Assembly: GCA_026193755.1 (NCBI GenBank)
Contig: JAPHUI010000306.1
Location: 1-6,882 of the forward strand
From: Ignavibacteriaceae bacterium
GTDB taxonomy: Bacteria > Bacteroidota > Ignavibacteria > Ignavibacteriales > Ignavibacteriaceae
Direction of reading: 5' to 3'
Length of the DNA: 6,882 nucleotides
This document shows positions 1-6,293 of this stretch, in pieces; within the stretch, counting starts at the first letter, position 1, and each line of letters starts with the position of its first letter. The notes below the pieces were generated by a model. That model worked only from the letters and a program-made list of their open reading frames with translations. It did not search any database and was not told the DNA's origin. The position numbers and the translations under genes are program-made.

Positions 1-681
1 AATGCTTCGGATGGAAAAGGTTGCACTGAAAAGGAAGGAAAACTACTTTTAGATTTAGGCATCCACGTTCTTACTGGTGGAAATCATACTTGGGATAAGC
101 ATTTGTCACAGGATTATCTTAAAAAAGAACCAAGAGCGTTACGTCCTTTAAATTACCCAAAAGGAACCTATGGCAACGGTTATTACATTGGCGAAAGTAA
201 GAAAGGAAAAGTTGCAGTATTAAATCTTCAGGGAAGAACTTTTATGACTCCGATTGATTGTCCTTTCCGCACTGCTGATTGGGTTTTGAATAAGCTTAAC
301 ACGGAAACTAAGGTGATAATTGTTGATTTTCACGCCGAAGCAACGGCAGAAAAAATAGCAATGTCCCATTATCTTGATGGAAGAGTAAGTGCTTTAATTG
401 GAACGCACACACATATTCAAACTTCAGATGAACGAATTATGCCCAAAGGGACAGGGTTTATTACTGATGTGGGAATGTCAGGTCCATACGATTCGGTTAT
501 TGGAATGAAAGCGCAGGCTGCGATAAACAGGTTCTTATACCAGACTCCACAAAAATATGAAGCAGCAACAAACGATGTTCATCTTTGTGGTTTATTTCTT
601 AAAGTAGATTCTGCTACCGGTAAGACAATTCATATCGAAAGAATTCTTTTCCCCGATTTTGTAAAGACAAATGAACAATGA
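1..681 (+). CDS. ymdB: YmdB-family metallophosphoesterase (TIGR00282 type), 5' end missing
   Basis: The frame is open from the first base, so the gene begins upstream. The 226 codons present match the Bacillus subtilis YmdB family (about 264 residues). By recalled alignment, 39 residues are missing, including the first metal-binding Asp and Glu39; codon 1 corresponds to Asn40. The other dinuclear-metal ligands are visible: the GGNHTWD motif (Asn28, His29), FHAEAT (His111) and THTH (His136, His138). Their spacing is identical to YmdB Asn67/His68/His150/His175/His177. Other family marks are NLQGRTF, LPKGT-like MPKGT, and ITDVGMSGPYDSVIGM. YmdB proteins are cytosolic phosphodiesterases acting on 2',3'-cyclic nucleotides or cyclic mononucleotides, and affect RNA turnover and biofilm choice in Bacillus; the physiological role here is unknown. 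A TTG at 103 is internal and is not a start. The stop overlaps the folD start by 4 bases (ATGA). The family call is confident; the substrate is not. Confidence 0.93.
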   Translation, partial: NASDGKGCTEKEGKLLLDLGIHVLTGGNHTWDKHLSQDYLKKEPRALRPLNYPKGTYGNGYYIGESKKGKVAVLNLQGRTFMTPIDCPFRTADWVLNKLNTETKVIIVDFHAEATAEKIAMSHYLDGRVSALIGTHTHIQTSDERIMPKGTGFITDVGMSGPYDSVIGMKAQAAINRFLYQTPQKYEAATNDVHLCGLFLKVDSATGKTIHIERILFPDFVKTNEQ

Positions 682-1556
682 TTTTAATTGATGGTAAAAG
701 AATAGCACAGGAAATCAGAGATGAGCTTAAGTCTGATATTGAAAAACTAAAATCTGAAGGAAGGGATATTCCCGGATTAGTAGTAATTCTTGTCGGAGAC
801 AACCCAGCTTCAGAGAGTTATGTGAGAGGAAAAGCAAAAGCTTGTAACGAAATAGGAATGAGAGCGATTACAGAGAAACGACAAGCAGAATTCCCGGAAA
901 AAGATTTGCTCGAATTGATTGATTCTTATAATCACAATAATAAATTTCATGGTATCCTTGTTCAGCTGCCACTTCCAAAGCACATTGATGAAGATAAGGT
1001 TATTGAAGCGATCTCACTTAAAAAAGATGTAGATGGCTTTCACCCAATGAGTATTGGAAATCTTGTCATCGGTAAACCAGCTTTTCGATCTTGCACACCG
1101 GCTGGCATTCAGGAATTACTTATAAGATATAAAATAGAAACAAAAGGAAAACATCTTGTAGTTTTGGGGAGAAGCAATATTGTTGGAAAGCCAATTGCCA
1201 ATATAATGCTTCAGAAAAAAGAATACGCAAATTCAATTGTAACTATTTGCCACAGTGCTGCTCCCGATGTTTCCTATTATACAAAGCAAGCAGATATTTT
1301 GATAGCAGCAATGGGTTCTCCGAAGTTTGTTAAAGGAGATATGGTAAAGGATGGTGTTGTGGTTATTGATGTTGGTATAAATCGCATTGAAGATCAATCC
1401 GTTTCAAAAGGCTACAGGATAGTTGGAGATGTTGACTTTGATGAAGTTTCAAAAAAAACGTCTTACATAACTCCAGTACCGGGAGGAGTTGGACCAATGA
1501 CAATCGCAATGCTGCTAAAAAATACTTATGAAGCTTTTATAAAATATGGTGAATAA
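678..1556 (+). CDS. folD: Bifunctional methylenetetrahydrofolate dehydrogenase / methenyltetrahydrofolate cyclohydrolase
   Basis: FolD interconverts 5,10-methylene-THF, 5,10-methenyl-THF and 10-formyl-THF in the cytosol, with NADP(H), supplying one-carbon units for purines and formyl-Met-tRNA. The 292-residue product is normal length (about 285). The N-terminal catalytic domain has Y48xxxK52 (catalytic Lys, in [10 protein letters not shown]), VQLPLP at 95-100 and KDVDGF at 116-121 (the conserved folate-binding Asp). The central CTPAG (139-143) leads into the Rossmann domain, with GRSNIVGKP at 164-172 for NADP binding. The signature [11 protein letters not shown] lies at 265-275. The residue before CTPAG is Ser, where most FolD proteins have Pro; this is unlikely to matter. 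The ATG overlaps the upstream stop by 4 bases, indicating translational coupling; no good Shine-Dalgarno is visible. An A8 run lies at 1451-1458. Confidence 0.98.
   Translation: MILIDGKRIAQEIRDELKSDIEKLKSEGRDIPGLVVILVGDNPASESYVRGKAKACNEIGMRAITEKRQAEFPEKDLLELIDSYNHNNKFHGILVQLPLPKHIDEDKVIEAISLKKDVDGFHPMSIGNLVIGKPAFRSCTPAGIQELLIRYKIETKGKHLVVLGRSNIVGKPIANIMLQKKEYANSIVTICHSAAPDVSYYTKQADILIAAMGSPKFVKGDMVKDGVVVIDVGINRIEDQSVSKGYRIVGDVDFDEVSKKTSYITPVPGGVGPMTIAMLLKNTYEAFIKYGE
1548..1552 (+). promoter_or_regulatory. Shine-Dalgarno GGTGA deciding the deoC start
   Basis: GGTGA ends 5 bases before the ATG at 1558, which is good spacing. The alternative in-frame ATG at 1546 sits within the folD end, overlaps this motif, and has only AT-rich sequence (gaagcttttataaaat) before it. 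This favours 1558 as the deoC start, one base after the folD stop. Confidence 0.55.
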
Positions 1557-1557
1557 A

Positions 1558-2403
1558 ATGAATCATAAAATTTCAGATGAAGATGTATCACCGGAATTTT
1601 TTGAGAAAGTCCTAAGAGACTATTACTGTTACGGAGATTCATGTAAAGGGTGGGAAACAAATGTAATCACACAGCCTAAAACTGTAAAAAGCATTGTTGA
1701 TGTCGGTGCATCAAGAATTGCTGCAGGTAAGGGGATAGGGAATTCATTAAAAGATAAAAACATCGCTTCCAAAATTGATCATACTATGTTAAAGCCAGAT
1801 GCAACTCCAAATGAAATTAAAGAGTTGTGTGAAGAGGCTAAGAAATATCATTTTGCTTCTGTATGTGTTAATCCTGGTTATGTTTCTTTGTGTTCTTCAA
1901 TTTTAAATGGAACGGATGTAAGGGTCTGCACAGTTGTTGGTTTTCCACTCGGTGCAAATACAACTGAAGTAAAAAACTTTGAAACTGAACAGGCAATTCA
2001 AAATGGCGCAACTGAAATTGATATGGTAATAAATGTAGGAAGATTAAAAGCTGGCGATTATGAGTATGTTGAAAATGATGTAATGCATGTTGTTCAAAAA
2101 TCTAAAAGTAATGGGGCTCTGGTTAAGGTAATTATAGAAGCAGCACTTTTAACCGATGAGGAAAAAGTTAAAGCTTGTTTAATTTGTAAAAAGGCCGGTG
2201 CTGATTTTGTAAAGACCTCAACAGGATTTAGCAAAGGTGGTGCTACAGTTGGCGATGTTGCATTGATGAAATATGTTGTCGGTAGTTCTATCGGAGTTAA
2301 AGCCGCTGGAGGCATTAGATCAAAAGAAGAAGCTGAAGCTATGATAGCATCGGGTGCCGATAGAATTGGTGCGAGTGCAAGTGTGAAAATTGTTTCTGCT
2401 TAA
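1558..2403 (+). CDS. deoC: Deoxyribose-phosphate aldolase with N-terminal extension
   Basis: DeoC cleaves 2-deoxy-D-ribose 5-phosphate to glyceraldehyde 3-phosphate and acetaldehyde, the last step of deoxynucleoside salvage. In the 281-residue product from ATG 1558, the TIM-barrel core starts near residue 69 with [21 protein letters not shown] carries the catalytic Asp155, DFVKTSTGF the Schiff-base Lys219, and GVKAAGGIR the second Lys248. ADRIGAS near the C-terminus is the phosphate-binding end. All key residues are intact. Ordinary bacterial DeoC is about 220-260 residues; here about 65 extra N-terminal residues include the pair of Cys in [10 protein letters not shown] and a [10 protein letters not shown] segment. 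From memory, similar Cys-containing extensions occur in other extended DeoC proteins, but their role is not known to me. The alternative start at 1546 adds four residues and overlaps folD by 11 bases; the Shine-Dalgarno favours 1558. Confidence 0.96.
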   Translation: MNHKISDEDVSPEFFEKVLRDYYCYGDSCKGWETNVITQPKTVKSIVDVGASRIAAGKGIGNSLKDKNIASKIDHTMLKPDATPNEIKELCEEAKKYHFASVCVNPGYVSLCSSILNGTDVRVCTVVGFPLGANTTEVKNFETEQAIQNGATEIDMVINVGRLKAGDYEYVENDVMHVVQKSKSNGALVKVIIEAALLTDEEKVKACLICKKAGADFVKTSTGFSKGGATVGDVALMKYVVGSSIGVKAAGGIRSKEEAEAMIASGADRIGASASVKIVSA

Positions 2404-2420
2404 ACAAAAATATTTGGAAT

Positions 2421-2648
2421 ATGATTCTTGATATTGTTGTTACAAAAACTAACGATGGCTTCACTGCAGAAATACCTTCTCTTTCCGGTTGTGAAAGCTG
2501 GGCCCACGATGAAGATACAGTTTTATCAAAAATCCTTGAGTTAGCGGCTTTCTATCTCAAAACTGACGCTAAAAAATTCAAGCTTGATAAATCGAGAAAA
2601 GTAAAAGACCATTCAGTATATAAACTTGTATTCTATAAAAGTGCCTAA
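2421..2648 (+). CDS. Small HicB-like domain protein, no HicA partner
   Basis: This 75-residue protein has the HicB-like (UPF0150) pattern: a first strand ILDIVVTK, then GFTAEIPSLSGCESWAHDED resembling the HicB core (G-x-x-A/V-E-x-P-x-L-x-G-C), then a helix VLSKILELAAFYL. The lysine-rich tail ends in a probable strand, VYKLVFYK. Classic HicB antitoxins pair with a HicA mRNA-interferase toxin and often carry a C-terminal HTH or ribbon-helix-helix DNA-binding domain; neither is seen here. It lies 17 bases after deoC and overlaps the likely start region of trmH, so it is co-transcribed with housekeeping genes. It is likely a stand-alone member of the fold rather than an active antitoxin. Function unknown. 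The start ATG at 2421 has only a weak GGA before it. Confidence 0.72.
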   Translation: MILDIVVTKTNDGFTAEIPSLSGCESWAHDEDTVLSKILELAAFYLKTDAKKFKLDKSRKVKDHSVYKLVFYKSA

Positions 2649-3237
2649 CTTGAATTTCAGAACTGAAAAAAGAGTTGAGAAAATAAAGTGGGTTTTAAGC
2701 AAACGTCAACCTTTTCTCAGTGTTGTAATTGAAAATATCCACGATCCTCACAACGTAAGTGCAATTTTCAGAACTTGCGATGCTGCAGGTATTCCCAAAG
2801 TATCTTTGGTATATAATATCGAAAAATTTCCGAAGATTGGAAAGAAATCTTCTGCATCTGCTTATAAATGGATTGAACGTGAAAAATTTAAGTCAATTGA
2901 AGAATGTTATACTCAGCTAAAGAAAGAAAAATCTAAAATTTATGCTTCTTCGCTAAATTCTGATTTTAAGAGCTTATACGAGCTCGATTTTACGAAAAAG
3001 ACAGCCATAGTTTTCGGAAACGAACACAGAGGTTTATCGAAAGATGCGGAAGAAGGAGCCGATGAAAAATTTTTTATTCCTATGTATGGAATGGTGCAAA
3101 GTCTGAACGTTTCCGTTTCAGCAGCTATCTCTATTTATGAAGCACTTAGGCAAAGAAGTTTAAAGGGATTATATGATAAGTCCGAATTAAGTCAAAAAGA
3201 ATTGCAGAAACTGATTGATGCATGGATTAAAAAGTAA
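2641..3237 (+). CDS. trmH: tRNA (guanosine(18)-2'-O)-methyltransferase, SpoU/TrmH family
   Basis: TrmH transfers a methyl group from S-adenosylmethionine to the 2'-OH of G18 in the tRNA D-loop. The SPOUT trefoil-knot motifs are all present, numbered from GTG 2641 (198 residues). Motif 1 is HDPHNVSAIFRTCDAAGI with Asn38 and catalytic Arg44; motif 2 is IVFGNEHRGLS at about 123-133; motif 3 is IPMYGMVQSLNVSVSAA at 146-162 with Ser154 and Asn156. Motif 3 and the preceding KRQPFLSV closely resemble Escherichia coli and Thermus TrmH, which supports Gm18 specificity over other SpoU enzymes. No ATG start exists: the frame opens after a stop at 2602-2604, and candidates are TTG 2626, GTG 2641 and TTG 2650. 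Start 2650 makes the catalytic numbering equal to Thermus TrmH (Arg41); 2641 is chosen because GTG is the better start codon. Translation is probably coupled to the upstream gene, which it overlaps. Confidence 0.92.
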   Translation: MPNLNFRTEKRVEKIKWVLSKRQPFLSVVIENIHDPHNVSAIFRTCDAAGIPKVSLVYNIEKFPKIGKKSSASAYKWIEREKFKSIEECYTQLKKEKSKIYASSLNSDFKSLYELDFTKKTAIVFGNEHRGLSKDAEEGADEKFFIPMYGMVQSLNVSVSAAISIYEALRQRSLKGLYDKSELSQKELQKLIDAWIKK

Positions 3238-3254
3238 TTTTAGACAATTGACTG

Positions 3255-4532
3255 ATGATCCAATCTTTTAATAAAATTAACCAAATCAAAGGTGAAATAT
3301 CCTTTTCGGGAGATAAATCCATTTCACACCGCGCTCTTCTAATTTCTTCACTTGCTGAAGGAAAATCTAGAATAAAAAATCTTTCTGATAATGATGATGT
3401 TAAAGCGACAATTAAATGTTTACAGGATTTAGGAATTGAAATTGATTCAAACGGTGAAGAAGTTGCAGTAAACGGAAGGGGATTTAAAGGATATCAAAAA
3501 CCTCCAAATCAACTTAATGCTAGCAACTCGGGAACGACTGCGAGGTTGTTAGCTGGAATTCTTTCTGCACAAAATTTCGAATCTGTTATATCAGGAGAGT
3601 TGTCACTTTCTTCCAGACCGATGAACAGAATTGTGGAGCCATTAACTCTGATGGGAGGAGTTGTAAAAAGCATTCATGGAAAGCTTCCTCTTCATATTTA
3701 TCCGTCAGATAAATTAAATTCAATTACTTACGAAATGCCAATTGCAAGCGCACAGGTTAAAAGTGCAATTCTTTTAGCTGGATTACATTTAGATAGTGAA
3801 TCGCGTGTTATTGAATCAAGACAAACGAGAAATCACACAGAAACTTTTCTCAATTTAAATGTGATTAAAGAAGAAGGGAAAATAATTTCTTCCGTTTCAA
3901 AAAAAAATTATCCTCATGCTAAAGATTATTTTATTCCGGGAGATGTTTCTTCAGCTATGTACTTTATTGTGCTTACTTTAGTAGCAGAAAAATCAGAACT
4001 GCTGATTAAAGATGTTTCGCTCAATCCGACAAGAATCAAAGGTCTTTCATTATTAAAAAAGATGGGCGGAAATATTCAAATTGAATTTACAGGAGAATCA
4101 AATAAAGAGCTGTTTGGTAATGTATTAGTTAAATCCAGTTATCTTTCGAATGTAAAAATAGATCCGAAAATTATTCCATTGATCATTGATGAGATACCAA
4201 TTTTAGCTGTTTCGGGAGTTTTTGCTGAAGGTGCATTTGAAATTAGAGATGCCGGAGAATTGAGAGTAAAAGAATCAGATAGGATTAAATCTCTTATTTC
4301 AAATTTTCGTTTATTGGGATTAGAAGTTGAAGAGTATACAGATGGCTTTAGAATTTCCGGCGAAGTTAAAAAAACAGTTAAACCTTTTAACAGTTACGAA
4401 GATCACCGTGTTGCAATGGCTTTCGCAATTTTATCATGTCTTCTGGAGGATGGGGGAAAGGTTGAAGGATTTGAATCTGTTTCTAAATCAAATCCGGATT
4501 TTCTTCAACAACTGAAGTCAATAAGTTCTTAA
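3255..4532 (+). CDS. aroA: 3-phosphoshikimate 1-carboxyvinyltransferase (EPSP synthase), class II type
   Basis: EPSP synthase joins shikimate 3-phosphate and phosphoenolpyruvate, the sixth shikimate-pathway step, in the cytosol. The 425 residues match the family length. Visible active-site elements are SGDKSISHR (18-26, Lys21), NSGTTAR (91-97), SSRPMNR (119-125), SAQVK (165-169), DEIP with Asp312, RVKESDR with Glu340 and YEDHR (381-385). GDKS, SAQxK, RNHTE (192-196) and NPTR (257-260) together match the four motifs I recall as diagnostic of class II enzymes. The loop has Leu98 where class I enzymes have the conserved Pro (E. coli Pro101), as in the Bacillus subtilis type. No Shine-Dalgarno precedes the ATG, which lies 17 bases after trmH, so it probably belongs to the same operon. 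Its stop overlaps the converging bshC stop. An A9 run lies at 3899-3907. Confidence 0.98.
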   Translation: MIQSFNKINQIKGEISFSGDKSISHRALLISSLAEGKSRIKNLSDNDDVKATIKCLQDLGIEIDSNGEEVAVNGRGFKGYQKPPNQLNASNSGTTARLLAGILSAQNFESVISGELSLSSRPMNRIVEPLTLMGGVVKSIHGKLPLHIYPSDKLNSITYEMPIASAQVKSAILLAGLHLDSESRVIESRQTRNHTETFLNLNVIKEEGKIISSVSKKNYPHAKDYFIPGDVSSAMYFIVLTLVAEKSELLIKDVSLNPTRIKGLSLLKKMGGNIQIEFTGESNKELFGNVLVKSSYLSNVKIDPKIIPLIIDEIPILAVSGVFAEGAFEIRDAGELRVKESDRIKSLISNFRLLGLEVEEYTDGFRISGEVKKTVKPFNSYEDHRVAMAFAILSCLLEDGGKVEGFESVSKSNPDFLQQLKSISS

Positions 4533-6154
4533 AGCTCAATCACCTGATGTTCAAATTTATTAATCTGCAGCTCATCAAAGATTTTCTTCATAAAATCCTC
4601 CCCATATTTATTTACAAAATAGACAAAGTTTAGCTCACGTTCCTGTAAATTGGAATTGGGGAAAAGATTAATAGCTGCCCTATCTATCTGTCTTAAAGTA
4701 ACTTCATACTTCTTCTGTTGAGCTTTTTCAGCTTTAGATTTCAATTCATTGATAGAGCCAAAAATTTTATCCCGGTATCTATTGCTTGAATCTGCAATTG
4801 TTTTATCAAGATCTATTAACTTTTCTTTAAGCTCATCAAATGCTGTTTCAACGTGGTTTGTTAATCCATCAAACATTTCGTCAATTGAGCTTTCTTCGAC
4901 CGAATTAATTATTTTTTTCTTAATGTTTTCTACATCTATGAATATTTCGTTTAAATCCACAGCGTGTTTTTCCATGATTTTTGCAATAGGGGTTTCCAGA
5001 ATTGTTGCAGACGATCTTGGATAAATTATTGGTGGAACAATATCATAAAATTCATACAATGGCTTGATTTGAGCAAAGTATGAAATTTCGCTGGGACCAC
5101 CTATGTAAAATGCGGTCGGTAGTAAAAAGTCCTGACAAATAGGTCTTAAAAGCACATTTGGGCTGAATTTTTCAGGTTCATTTTCCAGCAATTCTAATAT
5201 TTGTTCCTCTGTAAAACTTTTTCTTTTTCTTCTTAGCTTGTACTCATTCTCTACAGGTTCGATTGAATGCCTGCCTTCATCAACCATTAAAAATAGGTTT
5301 ACAGGTTTTACTTTTACTTGTGCATGATAAAGTTCTTCCAGAGTAGCACTTAAGTGTACCAGTTTTTCGGTATGTAATCTGAAATCAGTTATTTCTTTTT
5401 TAAATATCGGTTTAAGCAATCTTTTTACTTCACTATCTTGCGGGTCAAAAATTACCAGTCCATATTTATCGAAGTACTTAAATACCAAATCTCTGAATGC
5501 TTCTTTAAATGTTTTTCCCTCCAAATAAAAATCTTTCAGTTCTTCAATTAGTGAAGCTTTAAATTCTGTTTCCTTAAGACCACTGCTAAGATTTTTGAAG
5601 AAGTCTGTAATTGAACTATCAAATTTTATGAAGCCGACACTCTGTTTTGAGTCGTCTTCCTCAACTTGTTCCTTATATCCGATTGTAGAAAGTGAATTTC
5701 CCTCGTTGATGATTTTAATTGATCTTACCTCGTTGAAGTCATGATCATCTCCTTCGAGCCAAAATACAGGAACGAAGTTATAATCATTATATCTTTCGGA
5801 AAGGAAACGGCTTAATTTTATTGCGGTAATAATTTTGTAAAAAGTGTATAGTGGTCCGCCTAAAATCCCAACCTGCTGACCGGTTACAATCGCAAGAGTT
5901 TTTTTATCAGAAAGTTTCTTTATGTTCTTTTCAGTAAGTTCAGTCGGAGCGAGATTTGAATATTGTTCGGAAATTACTGAGCTAATATCGGGTGATAGAT
6001 TTCGTCTGTTTTCAGTAATATTTTTAAATATCTTAAGATAATTTTCTCTATTACGGAAATCGTACGTATAAAAGTCAGAAACGTTTTCAAACTCATATAA
6101 ATAATCCAGGAAAAGGTTTTGATGTCCTGGTATGTCGCTAAAATTGATATACAT
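4529..6154 (-). CDS. bshC: Bacillithiol biosynthesis cysteine-adding enzyme BshC
   Basis: BshC performs the last step of bacillithiol synthesis, adding cysteine to glucosaminyl-malate. The 541 residues equal the usual length. Family motifs are PGH at 9-11, TGQQVGILGGPLYTFYK at 91-107, VFWLEGDDHDFNE at 130-142, LLRPICQDFLLPT at 335-347, YIGGPSEISYFAQI at 350-363, PRSSATILE at 379-387 and INLFPNSNLQER at 495-506. A Lys/Glu-rich helical stretch at about 405-485 fits the coiled-coil domain of known BshC. The ATG is preceded by CCAGGA 5 bases away. bshA and bshB are not in the window. In Chlorobi, bacillithiol is N-methylated by a separate methyltransferase; nothing here shows whether that applies. 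It is transcribed opposite to the aroA operon and divergently from the radical SAM gene, so it needs its own promoter in 6155-6293. Confidence 0.96.
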   Translation of the reverse strand: MYINFSDIPGHQNLFLDYLYEFENVSDFYTYDFRNRENYLKIFKNITENRRNLSPDISSVISEQYSNLAPTELTEKNIKKLSDKKTLAIVTGQQVGILGGPLYTFYKIITAIKLSRFLSERYNDYNFVPVFWLEGDDHDFNEVRSIKIINEGNSLSTIGYKEQVEEDDSKQSVGFIKFDSSITDFFKNLSSGLKETEFKASLIEELKDFYLEGKTFKEAFRDLVFKYFDKYGLVIFDPQDSEVKRLLKPIFKKEITDFRLHTEKLVHLSATLEELYHAQVKVKPVNLFLMVDEGRHSIEPVENEYKLRRKRKSFTEEQILELLENEPEKFSPNVLLRPICQDFLLPTAFYIGGPSEISYFAQIKPLYEFYDIVPPIIYPRSSATILETPIAKIMEKHAVDLNEIFIDVENIKKKIINSVEESSIDEMFDGLTNHVETAFDELKEKLIDLDKTIADSSNRYRDKIFGSINELKSKAEKAQQKKYEVTLRQIDRAAINLFPNSNLQERELNFVYFVNKYGEDFMKKIFDELQINKFEHQVIEL

Positions 6155-6159
6155 TTCAT

Positions 6160-6164
6160 TCCTG
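6160..6164 (-). promoter_or_regulatory. Shine-Dalgarno CAGGA for bshC
   Basis: On the minus strand CAGGA ends 5 bases before the bshC ATG. It is one of few clear ribosome binding sites in the window. It lies in the 7-base loop region of a 6-bp inverted repeat (TTCATT at 6155-6160 with AATGAA at 6168-6173), which partly overlaps the motif. Confidence 0.6.
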
Positions 6165-6191
6165 GTAAATGAATTAACGAGATTATTTTTC

Positions 6192-6236
6192 GAAAGATAC
6201 TGCTTTTAGTTGCTATTTTAAAAGGAGAAATCTTTC
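6192..6236. repeat. Nested inverted repeats in the bshC leader
   Basis: GAAAGAT (6192-6198) pairs perfectly with ATCTTTC (6230-6236). Inside, CTTTTA (6203-6208) pairs perfectly with TAAAAG (6219-6224) around a 10-base loop. The 4- and 5-base internal loops between the two stems are nearly symmetric. It could fold as one interrupted stem in the bshC 5' leader, or serve as a protein-binding site. It has no following T-run on either strand that would make it a clear terminator. Chance is possible in such AT-rich DNA. Confidence 0.4.
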
Positions 6237-6293
6237 AGGTTATAAGTCATTTTCCTATTTTTCAATCACCAAATAACAAAATCGTTATATTCT

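Larger units (their letters stand above)
6155..6293. other. Divergent intergenic region between bshC and the radical SAM gene
   Basis: This 139-base AT-rich stretch has no coding frame that I can support and must hold the bshC promoter and probably that of the radical SAM gene. Toward bshC, a weak sigma70-like pair is visible on the minus strand: TTGAAA (6260-6265) and TATAAC (6239-6244), with a short 15-base spacer. Toward the right, TATATT at 6286-6291 resembles a -10 box but has no matching -35, and would start transcription past the proposed TTG start. Neither is convincing. Nested inverted repeats occupy 6192-6236. Confidence 0.6.

Noticed and set aside
103..105. TTG as a possible start of the YmdB-family gene
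   Set aside because: The same frame is open to the window edge and encodes conserved upstream residues (NASDGKG, GGNHTWD), so the gene begins outside the window.
614..802. Minus-strand 62-codon open frame across the ymdB/folD junction
   Set aside because: It is antisense to two well-supported genes and has no recognisable motif.
2094..2315. Minus-strand 73-codon open frame inside deoC
   Set aside because: It is antisense to the catalytic core of DeoC and has no family features.
4327..4515. Second plus-strand frame inside the 3' part of aroA
   Set aside because: It is out of frame within conserved AroA sequence and encodes no recognisable protein.
4580..4597. GATTTT/AAAATC hairpin near the end of bshC as a terminator for aroA
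   Set aside because: It has only six AT-rich pairs, no following T-run on the plus strand, and lies in BshC coding sequence.
4749..5024. Plus-strand 91-codon open frame inside bshC
   Set aside because: It lies antisense to strongly conserved BshC sequence and its product shows no recognisable domain; a shadow of the real gene.
6286..6291. TATATT as a -10 box for the radical SAM gene
   Set aside because: No -35 lies at the proper distance, and transcription would start past the best-supported start codon.
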